The notes under the pieces were generated by a model, which saw only the letters and a program-made list of their open reading frames with translations, did not search any database and had not been told where the DNA came from. 64,000 nucleotides of DNA from Sisyra terminalis (Eukaryota > Arthropoda > Insecta > Neuroptera > Sisyridae). Positions 1-12,299 of this stretch are shown here, in pieces. The translations under genes and the position numbers were made by a program. Location of the stretch: positions 13,950,001 through 14,014,000 of the forward strand of contig OY292279.1 of assembly GCA_958496175.1 (NCBI GenBank), given 5' to 3'. The stretch's first letter is position 1. Each line of letters starts with the position of its first letter.

Positions 1-3000
1 TTGTAAAAAAAAATTGTAATATAACAATTTTATTTTGGTACCTTTACAATAGGTTCCAAAAATTTCAGGTTATGGTCTTTTTTTAAATGTACAACGATTA
101 TATATGAAAAGTGAGTTTAATTTATTTATGGAAGTATCGTTTAGTTACAATTACTAGGTACTAAATTGACAGTAAGAAATGCAAATTATGCTAATGATTC
201 ATTAGTTCTTAACAATATATTCAAAAACTCCATTGATAAAAGTAAGAATTTTATCATTATTAATTGTCTTTATTTTTTAAAAATAATTTAAAAAGTAAAA
301 AAAAACTATATTTTAATAACTATGATCAAATGAATTGAGTAAATAGGAAAATGTCAATCAAATGTTCAATTCTTTTCTACTAATTAGCATATATTTCAGC
401 AATTGATGTGATTGAAATTATTGAAATTCGCTAGTTTTACTTAATGGAAAGAAAAATATTTCAGCAATATTTTACAATTTCATATGAACACAAATTGAAT
501 TTTAAATAAAAGCTAGAATTATATTTGTGTTCAAGTACTAAATCTTTATGTAGTTGATTAATGATTAATTATTTCCGAGTCAATTTATGCAATAACTGTG
601 CTACCTTGGTGTTATAAATGAAAGTAAAGTGTTTTCATTTTGTATAAATTTCGATATTTTCTTATTCTATTAAAAATCATTTATATACTAATTAAAAACT
701 GTTACCTGATCATGGCAGTTAAACAAGATTGAAAGATTATAATATACAGTTATATACCTACGACTAATAATCACTCAAGAAAACTAAGGATCATACTTGG
801 TGCAATTATAAATAGAATTTTTATGTCGGAAAATTTTTTAATTAAAGAAAATATAACACATCAAATATTATTGTACTCAAATAAAAATTTATAAAGCAAA
901 ATTTAAAATATCAATATGAAATTAGGGGAACAAGATTAATACTGTGCGACGGACAATTACTTATACAATATAAGCTAACCCTTTCTGAAAAAAATACGTC
1001 TACTCTAATTATTTTTATATTCTTCTTTTTAAATTAAAAATGATATTCTTCTTATTGTTAACTGACTAATTTTAAAAACCCATACGATTTTCCTTTATAA
1101 ATTTTCATTTTCCTTCTATAATTTTTTTTCGTAAATTTATTCCAAGTATTCTAATAGTTGGGAGATCTTTTAAAATATGTATTTATAAATATTATAATTT
1201 TGATATGGAAATTAAGAAAAAACGCTATGTTCAACGCTAATTGTACTTTTTATAACAGCAATTTTCGAAATATACGATACACGTACTTTAAATCTTATTT
1301 TTGATGTTCTGTTTTGTCCGCGTTCTTTACTAAAATTATATGGCAAATTTTATGAAACTAGGCTAAGATTAAAGTATGGTGGTATAATATTTTCATAGGA
1401 ACAAAAATTAGAGGTTATGATTTATAAATTCTCTCGAAACAATCATGATACTATCAATATTATGTTACTATAATTTAAATTGTTTTTCGTACCTAATAAT
1501 TAACAACCTAATGCCAAATAATGTCAACAAAATTTACTAATATATCAATGAAATTTATAAATAAGGCTAGTAACAAATTAAAATTGCATAATCTAATACA
1601 TTCAGTGTAATTGAATATGTTAATGGCCACAAATATTTTAACACATTAACATCTGTTCCAGCATAACGAGAAATTTTGAAATACTCTAATAAAATAACAT
1701 TGAAATTGCAAATATTATCTTTTGAAAATTTTGCAATATGTAATTGCTCTTATGTAAATCACTTTTTGTACGACAGTTTCAAAACTATAATTTAGGTTGA
1801 CCAGATTGAAATTTTAAGTTTTACATAAAGCATTGCAAAGAGATTCGTTTATTAAGCCTATTACTGCTAATTAAAGATATTTTTTTTGAGTATATGAAAC
1901 AATTTAATTCAGTGAAACACTGAATTCATTTGAACTTGAAATGAGGGTTAAAATATGTATTTGAAGGTAATAAATCATAATTAGTAACAGAAAAAATGAT
2001 AATTAGTACAATCATATTAATAATCTGTTTAAAATTAGAGAAAAAAATCAAGCTATAATTTTGACCTTCATCTATCCATAATTCATAAACTGTTCCCATT
2101 TTCTCAATTTGTACACTTCATAATTCTATATCTTTCCAAATAGATATGGAACTCATCATTATCTCAAACATAAATAAAGAAACAAACCATAATAAACACA
2201 TAACTCTCGAATAGGGCGACGAAAAAAATGACAGCGTTTTTTAAAACAAAGCTGAACAAATTCACATTTTCTCAAGAGATTTCTCATTTTTTTCTATAAA
2301 TAATTCACACAAATATTTATCATAGTCTAAGTAGATCGAATCAAGTTCTAAATCGGGAGCTTTTATTAACTCCAACATAATTGTATTAGGGAAATGAACA
2401 TATGGGCCTTGGGCATGACTTACAACTGAAAGATTAATAGAGAGATTTTTCTCAAATAAAATAAAATGCACTTGTTAAGAGATTTATTTTCGACGTGGTG
2501 TAAACACGTTGAACAACATTCGTATAATAAATTCATTATTATTTTTATGATTATCGTTGCAAATTAGTCGAAATAATATTCGAAATAAAAAGCATAATTA
2601 ATTCAAATTTTATGAATAATTTTAATTGGTGCGATGATTAATGAAATCATAACAATAGTAGCACATTTCAAGTTGTAATTTTTGAAGCAATCTTTTCTTA
2701 AATTTGCAAAGATTAACTCGCAAGTATTTTGCATTATTTTTTTTTTGTGAATTTCTTGGCTTCCCTATCTCGAATTTGTTACAGGAAGTTTCTTTATTTC
2801 ATCGCTTCATACGACGTCAGTTTGCATTAACGTCACTGAAAAAAATCAAAATGGAAAGCAGAATATACCGAAAGTATCTTCTAAAGAGTCATCTCATGTT
2901 AAGGAGACTTCCATCCCATTTTCCCCAAGATCATGGATTTAAATTTAAAAAAAAACGGTTTGTGTATTATGAAGGCACATAAGAAGTTATACTTATTTGT

Positions 3001-4240
3001 CATAATTAAAAAAAATGTTTTCGATCTACTGTATCTTTTGGTAGGCCTGCAGAAGCACATCAGCTATTGGTAGTTTGTGATGAGTAAAATATAGTACAAA
3101 TATAAACACAAAAAATAAACACAATTTTTGATTCTGCTGTCAATATAATAGGCGAATGTATGTATAATATATCGTAAATGTCGTAAAATTTGCTCTTTTG
3201 TTGGTATGTCGGTAAATTTTCATTATGGCCTGATTTAGTTGCAAATCAAATTAAAAAGAATGTAGAAAATGCAACGTGGTCAAATATTAATGTCGCTAAA
3301 AAGGACACAAGCCAAATTGGCTTTTTATATATATTGTATGTAAACACAGTTGACTATTAGTATTTCATAATATTTTCATGGTATTTCATAGTATATACAT
3401 TAGTATTTCATTTTATAGTATTTCTCAATATTATACACAATTGACAACTTATACAAATTTTATCTTACACACATGAATAACTGTTTTCCAATACAGCATG
3501 GGTCACTTGTTGAAAAAATACTTATCTAAAACATTTACCATATAGAAATGGATTGTAGTCATAAACTATCATGTATAAAAATGAATAAGCCGCCAATTGC
3601 ATATACATTCAATTTTTTATTTATTTTTTATTACTCATTTATATTTTTATATTGCATTGACTAATTTTGAAGAAATACCTTTGTGCTTTAATATGGATAT
3701 GTTTCAAACTATAAAACTTGGAAATATTAAATTCGACGATATCGATGTCTGAAGTATAAAATAATAACTGATAATGACTGTTAATTCATTGTCGATCATT
3801 TCAGTTGATTTTTCCTATCGAAAAACAAAAAAACCTGTTCTAGCGATCGACTCGATTGATTTGACTACGTTTTTTAGTACTAACAAAATCACTCCCAAAA
3901 TCGCAACCAATTGCGAATAACTTCCTATAGTAGCAACGGTGTCACCTTACTAAAAATTTAGTCTGACCATTTTTTCATAACGCCGTTAAAGAAGTATAAC
4001 TATAAAAAAAACTAGTAAGCCACTGACAAAAATCACATAGATAGTAACAGGTTAGTTTTAATGATTTGATTGCTGTTAACTGTAATTTATAAAGATCTTT
4101 TAATATTACTAAATTTTAACAATAACTACTGATAATTGACATGTCAGTACTTAATTTTAACTCTTGTTTGTTTCACCAGAAGTTTAACGTAAGAATTTTT
4201 AAATCATGAGGCTATATGATTGTACCAAATATTATAAGGT

Positions 4241-4290
4241 TGCCTGATGAAATTGGAATCACTCCGACGAAACGTAGCAAATTACAATAA
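4241..4290 (+). other. hammerhead-ribozyme-like motif in a repeat
   Basis: CTGATGA at 4244-4250 is followed by a possible stem-loop (TTGGA, loop, TCCGA) and GAAAC at 4269-4273, then GTA. Bases before the core (TTGC) can pair with bases after the GTA (GCAA), as stem I would. The order stem I, CUGAUGA, stem II, GAAA, NUH is that of a type I hammerhead with a near-absent stem III, a form known from Penelope-like retroelements. Unpaired bases flank stem II, so catalytic activity is doubtful. Confidence 0.4.
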
Positions 4291-6858
4291 ATAAAAATAA
4301 AACACAGCTAAATTTTTGGTCTACTACATCCTGACTCATCCTTTATATTACACAACGATTTAAACCTGAAACAATGGAGGGGCTAAAAAAAAGCATTGAC
4401 TTAAGCCAATACGAACCAATAAAGCTATTTGCTATTCTTTGAAAAAGAAAACTTTTTTCGATCATTTCCGCAAATCCAAATCCCGACTTGTGTAAATTTT
4501 TAATGTTCTTAAGTCAGATAGTCCTGGATTACACAAGAAGTGTATCAATAGAAATCCATATAGGTAATTTGGATGGATTATTTATTTAATCGTTATGGTG
4601 CAGGCACCAGAATTGCATCATTATTTTCATTGTAAATGACTTGTTTTTAATTTGATTAAGTTTTTAAGTATAAATATTGGTGATGACAACTTTTGAGGTA
4701 AAAATATAAATTTTTTGATCATGTGGAAAATGGGAAAAATGGTAGAATTGATGTGATTTGATTAAAAACAACAACTTAAAACTATAAATTTAATCAAAGA
4801 TTTTATAAATATCTAAAAATACTTTTCGTAAGTTATGCAGTGGCAGTTTCTTAATTATGAGTTTTGTAATACCTATATATTTTTTTTTTTTTTTTGGAAT
4901 GAAGATTGAAACGCTCCGTTCTCCCGTAGGAATCGGATATGAATTAATTAAATTTTTAAACTCATAACTCTTGTCGGTGGAAAAAAATAACGTATAAATC
5001 TTTTCTCTGATCTTAAATTTTTCTCCGAATACAATGCCTTGATTATATTATGGCGTCTTTAAAAATAAACGCTCACGACAATTTTCCTTCTAATTGATAA
5101 TAAATTTAAAAGGAAAATTTTTCTCGGACATTTCAATCTTTTTTTATGGCGCACGAAACAAATAGATCCGTAAATAAAATTCGTTTTGATCAATTGGAAA
5201 AAAAGGCGACAGGTGGATATCAGAAATTAAGACAAATGCAAGCTTTGTGTCGAGCTTTTGTCGTTATAGAGTTCGATTCAAAGCGATTCCACGCCAAGAT
5301 ATTTATGAATCTATATATAAATTTCACGTTCTCGATATGCTTAAAAATATTTGCATTGTTTTGACGTGGAACTACGTCTATCACAAGTGTGCCCTACTAA
5401 AACGTGAGCATAACTCCAAATGACTACTGAAAAGTGAATTTTGAAGATTTTGATATTCTTTTTAACTCTTATTACATAAAAAAACTATAATCTGAAGTAA
5501 TATGGTGAAAAATTGATTAAAAAGGAAAAAAACTACTGTACAATATAAACGAAAATTGGAAATACTACGTAAACTAACCCGTAAGGACTAAATTAAAAGT
5601 AATCAAAAGTGAAATTTAAGGAGTTTCAAAGTTTATAATGTTTGCTAAATCTTAAGATTTCTACTCCAGTCTTAAGTTTCCGATAGCCTTCCCTTTGATT
5701 CCATTATTTTTTTCCCGCAAACATTGGTCAGTTTTCAAGACTAATGGCTGCTTTTGGAACCTTAACGTGCCCGTTTCGGGTTTCAGCTAACGCTGCATTA
5801 TTCAAGTGTTCAAGGGGGAATGGTTCACAAATGGTCAATTTGAATATTATGGAAATAAAATTATTTATGGCTTGTTCTTAAAAGTTCATTGATCATAATC
5901 AATTAACAGGTGAGGGAAATTTATTAGCACATAATTCAAACGGCAGAAATTAACTGTCATGTTCTTTGAGCCACGATATGAATCTCATTTCTCGTCGAAG
6001 CTTATCGCAGGACTAAAATTATTCTTCACCAAATGCATATCACACGTCAAAACAATGTTTGAATGATTTTATTTTTCCTTGATGCAAAAGAAAATGACAC
6101 GAAGAAAATATAAAACAAATGTTGCAACTTTAAAACATACAGTTTATGCAACCAAGGAAGATTTTTGAAAGCTTTTTTGAGCTTTTCCTGACAATTGAAT
6201 TTAGTACACACCAATTTGAAAAATTTCTACAAAAATTCAACAATTAGACTATGCTCATTTTTCAAAGTCAAACGATAGAGAAAAGAATCAAATTTTCCCA
6301 CAGATAGCCCATTTTTTATGGACTAAAATGCCGATTTTTTCGCGGCTGTATTTCTTTCGTGTTAAATTTTTATTTAATTGACTGTTTCTATTCAGTAACC
6401 CAGCGGCAAAGGAAATGGAAAAGATATTAATCATTCTGACGAATCTAACCTTTTGCATAAAGTTAATTTGTAATTAATTTTAACTTAACAATTTCAGATA
6501 GCAGCTAATTGAAAGAAATACTTTTGCCTATTATTATAAATTACTTCACAACCAACAAAAGCACAGCTTTTGATTGTTTTCGATTGGAATTGGCGTCGCG
6601 TCACCAAATCTTAATGTGGCATCTTCTCCAAAACCAGAGGATATTGAAATAGCTTTTGCACCGTTTTCGTCTGTATTTTCGTCTTGTGGTGTTTTTAATT
6701 TGAAACAAATGTTGCATAAATCACAAATTTGACAACGCACTACCATAGATTGTTCGTTTCGTTTTTCTAGTCAGACCCCTCTGAGATTCATATGGGCTTT
6801 TTTTTGGGCTCAAGTGAAATTGTTTCTTTTGTATGATTGGAATTGATAAAATGTAGAT

Positions 6859-6864
6859 ACTTAC
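6859..6864 (-). other. Scr: Scr exon 1 splice donor
   Basis: The minus strand reads CAAA|GTAAGT, a full consensus donor, just after the hexapeptide and linker. The break falls after the first base of a codon (phase 1). The next exon must supply two bases, giving the Ser that follows Gly-Gln in insect Scr proteins. Confidence 0.9.
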
Positions 6865-7648
6865 TTTGTCCTAAGTGTACTCGTTTCATCCATGGATAAA
6901 TTTGAGGTGGGTTTCCGGATGAGGAGCCTTTTCCGCTGTTGTTGTTTGACGCCTTCATTTCCGAACTGGATGTGGAACTTGTACTTGATGCAGGTGACGA
7001 TAAATTTTGGGAAGCCGTCGAAGACGAGGCGGTTTGTTTACCGGCTGTGGCCGGCGATGTGGCCACCGATAGAGGTGATGTAAGACCTGGAGCTTTTACC
7101 ACAGTGGCTGGTCCAGAAGCTGACAGCGGAGGACTGTTTCTGGTGGGTGCTCCAGATGTGCTTAGGTCTTGTGGAGATGCGACTCCTCCTGTGGATGAGT
7201 CGGCATATTTGCAACTACTCGTTTGCGGTTGGGTTTGTTGGGCTGCCGCCGTTTGACTTTGGGGGTTTTGTGTCATCGGCGATGCCGCACCTGGACTAGC
7301 ATGATGATGGTGCAAATGAGACGCCGCTGTGCCAGAAAGCCGTTGCGGTTGCAATTGAGTATAATCTATCATACCACCACTGGGTGCCATTTGGTGACCC
7401 GGTGCAGCCGTTGGGGCTGCCGGAGTCGCATATGCATGTTGCGGGTAGTGTTGAGGAGGCGAATAACAATTCGGCGGATAAGCGGCGGCTGCCGCCGCTA
7501 CAGCCGCATTGGGATTGTAATAGTCAGATCCTGGAGCATTCGCGCCCGGATGATGTTGCTGCGACGGGTCATTTGGCGACTGACCCGGTCGTTGCGGTTG
7601 ATTTCCGTAACACGACGCTAACGAATTGACAAACTGATAAGAACTCAT
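6865..7648 (-). CDS. Scr: Sex combs reduced, exon 1 (N-terminal part; homeobox exon outside window)
   Basis: Scr is a Hox transcription factor that specifies labial and prothoracic identity and works in the nucleus with Exd/Hth. This exon encodes 261 residues plus one base. The start MSSYQFVNSLASCYG is the diagnostic Scr N-terminus. A poly-Ala run lies near residues 48-56, a His run near 113-116, CKYADS at 146-151, SPQDLS at 158-163 and a Ser/Thr-rich stretch at 205-243. The Exd-binding hexapeptide YPWM at 251-254 is followed by KRVHLGQ. It then stops at a consensus GTAAGT donor, with the DNA-binding domain in the missing next exon. Translation is assigned to the ATG at 7646-7648 because it begins the conserved N-terminus. 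The exon is far richer in GC than its surroundings, which is why long open frames appear on the opposite strand. Antp and Ubx are excluded by the N-terminus and by the linker. Confidence 0.97.
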
Positions 7649-8363
7649 CTCGTTATAGTTTTACTCGTAATTCTAATGTAATACTCTTTACATTCTACTA
7701 AAAACAATACAGAGTTTTCCTTTGAGGAACTTTTAACAGTACACAAAGTAACACGGAAATAAAGCCATAAATTTCACTTGAAAGTTTCTAATTGAGCAGT
7801 TAACAAGGGGTTAGAATCACTTTAATAAAACACACAACATAATAAAAATTTAACGAGGAAATAATAAATAATTAAAAGAAGAAGAATCTCAAATAAATAA
7901 TCACAAAAAAAAACGTAAAGATGTAAAGAGGCTTTAATGAACACACACACACTATGAATTACGCGTTTCTATTGTAAGTTTCTGGTTGGATAGTTTATGG
8001 GACAAGACGGCACGTGGTTCTGGCAATAAAACTGTCCGCCGCGTGCTTACGTAGTTTACGACGTGTGGTTTTTAAGTGTATTGGTGCGTTTATATGTATA
8101 TTTAAATGGTGTTTATGTGTAATGTTGCAGTGTGTGTGGTTCTGTTTTGGGCCGATGAAGAACAACTTGTTCCCGATCGACAGCCACGATAATCAGAATC
8201 AGGGTAAATTAAATATAGTGATTAGGCCTAATTTTATGAGACCATAAATTGTCTTCGGCCCTTCGAATAAATGTTTCTAGTCCTTCTTGATTCATATGAG
8301 AATTGGGTCCTTTTTTTCCGGAAATCACACGTGAACAGAACTGGCCACTGGGCACTGGGCACT
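7649..8363 (-). other. Scr: putative Scr 5' untranslated region
   Basis: This is the segment between the likely initiator (A at 8363) and the Scr start codon. The distal half (about 8000-8360) is clearly less AT-rich than the intergenic DNA, while 7680-7980 is AT-rich. No convincing intron is visible, so the leader may be continuous with exon 1. It has several upstream ATGs, including the short ORF at 8209-8295, and a (CA)n-type run near 7940. The true 5' end is not proven; another initiator-like sequence lies at 8761-8766. Confidence 0.45.
8209..8295 (-). other. upstream ORF in the Scr leader, 28 codons
   Basis: An ATG at 8293-8295 opens a 28-codon frame starting MNQEGLETFIRR and ending in TAA at 8209. 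It lies in the presumed Scr 5' UTR, about 560 nt upstream of the Scr start, inside a non-repetitive block. If translated it could restrain Scr translation. The peptide resembles no family I know. It could equally be a chance frame within a conserved leader. Confidence 0.3.
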
Positions 8364-8365
8364 GA
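8331..8365 (-). promoter_or_regulatory. Scr: candidate Scr initiator with DPE-like downstream motif
   Basis: The minus strand carries TCAGTG (8360-8365, A+1 at 8363), one base off the TCAKTY initiator. At +28 to +33 stands GTTCAC, which fits five of six positions of the DPE consensus. Hox promoters in Drosophila are typically TATA-less with Inr and DPE, and no TATA box is visible at -30. An alternative TCAGTT initiator lies at 8761-8766. Confidence 0.35.
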
Positions 8366-9080
8366 ACCACCAAAAATCGTAGCGAAAAAAAACAGTTTAC
8401 GCGCACATCGCGATGGTTTTTCACGTTAATTGGTGAGTCGCACTTGTCGGGAGCATGTTTGATTGTTGATTATAATTTATTGTTGCGACATTGATGCATT
8501 GTTGGACGAGGCTTGACGGTACCCGTTCGTAAACTGGATGGAAGGTCCCGGTCACGTGTATGTTTATAGTATGAATGTTTTCGAGAATGATATGGGTTCG
8601 GGAATGTGACAGACAGTAGAGAGAGTGGAGAGTTGTGTGGCACATAGAGAAAACCACCACATGCCCACATTTACGCGATTCGATCGTGTAAAGTTGGAAT
8701 CAGTTCGAATGTATGCGAGTGTATCACAACACACATAAAGACAAATTTACAACGAACACGAACTGATGGGAGTTTGTGGAACGGCGCCGCGTTATGTATG
8801 TGTGCTGTGTAATGCTGTCGTCCAATCGGTGAAGTTCCCTAGTCGTCCCATTGGGTCTGGGTTTGGAGAGTTCCGGGGACGTCCGGGGTTCCCAGTGTGT
8901 TTGGTGGGGATTTTGTGGAAGACGGCGGGGATGGTCCCCTGTCAACGCACGTGACGGCGAAATGCGCGCGCTACTTCGACCGCATGGTCGAGGGTGGAGT
9001 TTCCCAATGTTACTTGGCACTGGTTTTCATGTCACAGTCAACCGGCGAATATGTGATTCTAATATCCATATATTCTTAAC
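8366..9080 (-). promoter_or_regulatory. Scr: Scr proximal promoter block, CpG-rich
   Basis: This is the least AT-rich non-coding stretch of the window, with many CpGs (for example around 8780-8800 and 8950-8990). It sits directly upstream of the presumed Scr start site. It contains a GAGA-factor type cluster at 8617-8632 (AGAGAGAGTGGAGAG) and several CACGTG or CACGTGA E-box-like words. Open frames here on both strands come from the base composition and have no recognisable product. It may function as promoter, Polycomb/Trithorax response element or both. Confidence 0.45.
8617..8632 (-). promoter_or_regulatory. GAGA-type motif cluster
   Basis: Overlapping GAGAG words read on the plus strand, about 250 bp upstream of the likely Scr start site. 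GAGA factor binds such sites at Hox promoters and Polycomb response elements in Drosophila. Binding here is inferred. Confidence 0.35.
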
Positions 9081-9160
9081 ACCATTAAGACTTCTTCAGT
9101 GCCTCTAATTTTGGGGTTTCAGTGCTTTTTTCATTGTTTCACAACAATCGATTCTGTGCC

Positions 9161-9992
9161 TATCTAAAACCCTTTTCAGTGATCAACAATTCACGATGAA
9201 AAATCCTCCAGTTTAGTGTCATTGTAACGAAAGAAAATCCACACTTTACCAATTACTTACTTTATCCACAGTTTAAAGTGTGAGCTTTTAGCTTAACAAA
9301 TACGCAACGCTTTTTATACATCAAAAATTTTGGATTTTTCTAAATTGATTTTATATGTGTACTTTGAAATGAGATAAATAGTTCTTAGTGTTACTTACAA
9401 TTGGAGAGCAAATTTTTTTCTATGAGAGCTTTTTTTTTCGAGCTTTTTAAACAAAACTACCTGCATAATATTAATTTCTTCCAAAATTAAGTCAATTCAA
9501 AAAACATGATCGTTTAATCGATATTCTATTGATGAAAATTATTACCTTTATTTTCTTCTTGTAGCAAATTCAATTTTATCTAAAACTCTTTTCAGTGATC
9601 AACAATTCACGATGAAAAACCATCCAGTTTTGTGTCACTGTAACGATAAAAAATCCACACTTTACCAACTACTTACTTTATTTACAGTGTAAAGTGGGAG
9701 CTTTTAGCTTAACAACTACGCAACGCTTTTTATACATCAATAATTTTGGATTTTTCTAAATTGATTTTGTATGCGTAGGTACTTTGAAATAAGAAAAATA
9801 GTTCTTAGTATTAGTTACAATTGGCGAATAAACTATTTTCAAAGAGAGCTTTTTCTTTCGAGCTTTCTAAACAAAACTACGTACATAATATTTTTTTCTC
9901 CCAAAATTCAATCGATTCAAAAAACATGATCTTCTATTCGACATTCTATTGATGAAAATTATAATAATTTGTTCTTGTAGCAAATTCAATTT
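9161..9992. repeat. tandem duplication, two units of about 416 bp
   Basis: Unit 1 (9161-9576) and unit 2 (9577-9992) are direct copies: TATCTAAAAC begins each, followed by TCAGTGATCAACAATTCACG, and both end near GTAGCAAATTCAAT. They differ by scattered substitutions and small indels, so the duplication is not very recent. The content is non-coding. It lies just beyond the Scr promoter block. Confidence 0.85.
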
Positions 9993-10500
9993 ATATGGTA
10001 GTATATTTTTCAGCATATACTATTATCTAATTGTTACTAAATATTCTATATTCTATAAGGAATATTTTACACTAAATTAGATATTCTTGTAACGAAAATA
10101 GTTTTTAGTGTAAAATCAAAAAATTTGGTGTGAGTTTTGGAAAACAAAGTTAGTTAAAAGTTGCGAGTTTATGTTTGGGTTTTAAAACTCTTAAAATTCA
10201 AAATCTGAATTAGTTAGTATGAGTAATACTGTAATACAGGAGGTACATAACCTATTGCAAGGGAGCTTTTCAGATAATTGCCGTGAAATTTTTCTCACAT
10301 TTATTTTACTAATGTTAAACTACAATTTAACAGTTCAATGTTTTAAAGTTTCCGTTTGTCTTTTAATCCTATATTAATTTATAATTTTTTTAGAAAATAA
10401 CGGAAAAGCTTAACAATTTACTTCATATAAAGTGGATATAACTTATTGGGGTTGATTTGATGCAGTGCTTTACTAACGACCTTTAAATTTATGGTGTAAA

Positions 10501-10785
10501 TATCAGGTTTGAGGGTCGTATAAACTATCAAACAGATAAAAATTTTAAATATCTTTTAAAACAATAAATACTGAAACTCGCAAGAAAATATATAAATAAC
10601 GATAAATATTCTTTTTGATTTTTCCAAAAATTTTACCGATTATCAAGTTTGAGGATCGTATAAACTATTAAACGGATAAAGATTATAAATATATTTTAAA
10701 CAATAAATACTGACGCTAGAAAGAAAGTATATAAATAACGTTAAATACTCTTTTAGATTTTCCAAATATTTTTACCGGTTATGAA
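10501..10785. repeat. tandem duplication, two units of about 140 bp
   Basis: TATCAGGTTTGAGGGTCGTA at 10501 recurs as TATCAAGTTTGAGGATCGTA at 10641. The similarity continues through AATAAATACTGA and TATATAAATAACG to ACCGATTATCAAG / ACCGGTTATGAAG. The period is 140 bp. Non-coding. Confidence 0.8.
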
Positions 10786-11462
10786 GAGATTCAAAATAAA
10801 TTTATATGGTTCAATAATAGTAGATGTCGATTGGTGTTATATTTTTATGTAAATAAATAAAAATTGATTTATAATAAACAAACTTTGGCCAAGAAAAATT
10901 GTGACAAAATGTTTTTTTTCTTTGTTAATAAAAACAGTAAAACTACTCATGCTAATTTTAATATAAAGTAATTGAAGAAAAAACTTTTAGCTTCAACTTA
11001 TAGGAAACCAAATCTTATAAATATACACCCTTCGTTTATTCATCCCCATTTAGCTTCGAGCTTTTGGCAATTCAAACAGCCGCTTTTGAAACGGTGGTGG
11101 ATTTTCATCTTATTTCCACTTAAATGAATGTTTTATGAAAGCTCAAAAACATCAACATTATTTCAATCGATGTTTTGTTGTTAAATTTTAGTTCCAGGTT
11201 AAATGAATGTGAAAATTGGAGGGTGAAAATTTACGAAATGAGACTTTTCCTCACCAAAAATTCAAAATTTTTCTTCTTTTGAACCTAAGTACGAGTGTTA
11301 ATAAACTTTATATTAGTAAGTATATATTATTGTTTCATTTTTAATCCAATCCAGTTTTATATAAAGTTTGTATGTTTTCTTGCTCGACTTGACAGAGTAC
11401 CTATTACTTAATAGTCTCTCTCTGATATATCCAAGAGATGTTGTTTGTTTGTTGATTCAAGA

Positions 11463-11745
11463 GATTAGTCGCTAGAAGCGATATGGAGAGAGCTTTAATC
11501 GATAACGATAAAAATTGGGAAGAAAATTCAAATTTGTTCATAAGTAACATACATATTTACCTCAAAGTAACTAATTAATTAGTTGGTACTAACTTAATAG
11601 TGTTGTAATAGTGAAAACTGTTATAAATGCCAGTAAATCTGGGTTCAAAAAATGCACATTATAGAGGATTTCTTTGTTTTACAAGAATTGTGGTCGATAT
11701 AACCCGTTAATCGGAAAAAATAGCAGTTATGAAACGATGAATATG
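11463..11745 (+). repeat. interspersed direct repeat, copy 1
   Basis: This copy starts GATTAGTCGCTAGAAGCGAT and runs to ATAGCAGTTATGAAACGATG. The second copy lies about 555 bp downstream (12018-12299). The copies share nearly their full length, including GATAAAAATTGGGAAGAAAA and GAATTGTGGTCGATATAACC. No coding capacity or terminal inverted repeat was seen. It is possibly a short non-autonomous mobile element. Confidence 0.75.
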
Positions 11746-12017
11746 CCCAAGATTAAACAAATTAAGACACATAATTAACGTTAGAAGTTGTCATTGAATA
11801 TCAGCATAACACTATATTTCTTTATTTTAATGGTTTGTTATTATGGCGATGAAAAATAAGCATCAAATCACAAGCGAAATTCATTGCGTTATGATTTAAT
11901 AATATCATATTTTACCATTATCTCAATCGTGTTTCAACAAAACAATATAATTTGGTACCTTCTGATAGATATTTCTCAATTTACTACTATGTTTTGATCC
12001 GATGCCTTGACCCAAGT

Positions 12018-12299
12018 GATTAGTCGCTAGAAGCGATATCGAGAGAGCTTTTATCGATTGCGATAAAAATTGGGAAGAAAATTCAGATTTGTTAATAAAT
12101 AACATACATTTTTATCTCAAATTAACTAATTATTCAATTGGTGCCAACTTAATAGTGCTGTAATAGTGAAAACTTTTATAAATGCTAGTGAATCTATGCT
12201 CCAAAAACACACACTATACAGGATTTTTTGGTTTTACTAGAATTGTGGTCGATATAACCCATTATTCGGAAAAAATAGCAGTTATACAACGATGAATGA
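12018..12299 (+). repeat. interspersed direct repeat, copy 2
   Basis: Second copy of the 11463-11745 unit, again starting GATTAGTCGCTAGAAGCGAT and ending near CGATGAAT. The two flanks differ from one another (CAAGAGA before copy 1, CCCAAGT before copy 2), which suggests an inserted unit and not a simple tandem duplication. Confidence 0.75.

Larger units (their letters stand above)
1..6864 (-). other. Scr: Scr intron 1 (partial, open at the left edge)
   Basis: This DNA lies directly downstream of the Scr exon 1 donor on the minus strand, so it is the 5' part of the first intron. I looked for an Antp-class homeobox on the minus strand (the [13 protein letters not shown] region) and found none, so the homeobox exon must lie beyond the left edge. 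The sequence is AT-rich with frequent stops in all frames. It holds one hammerhead-like motif near 4.24 kb and many homopolymer runs. The stretch 5.64-6.75 kb is somewhat more complex and could hold intronic control elements, but nothing there can be named. No miR-10 mature sequence was seen. Confidence 0.85.

Noticed and set aside
2704..2982. 92-codon plus-strand frame in the Scr intron
   Set aside because: Starts with TTG, basic low-complexity composition, no domain, and no relatives recognised.
6546..6746. 66-codon minus-strand frame just inside the Scr intron
   Set aside because: It lies beyond a perfect splice donor, has no splice signals of its own and no recognisable motif. It may reflect constrained intron DNA.
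1..6864. miR-10 precursor
   Set aside because: In insects miR-10 lies between Dfd and Scr. Neither TACCCTGTAGATCC nor its complement was found, so it must be outside the window.
6892..7629. Plus-strand open frames of 63-132 codons opposite Scr exon 1
   Set aside because: They are antisense shadows of a GC-rich conserved exon, overlap in several registers and match no protein family.
8724..9108. Overlapping frames on both strands in the Scr promoter block
   Set aside because: Low stop density from higher GC explains them. No frame resembles a protein.
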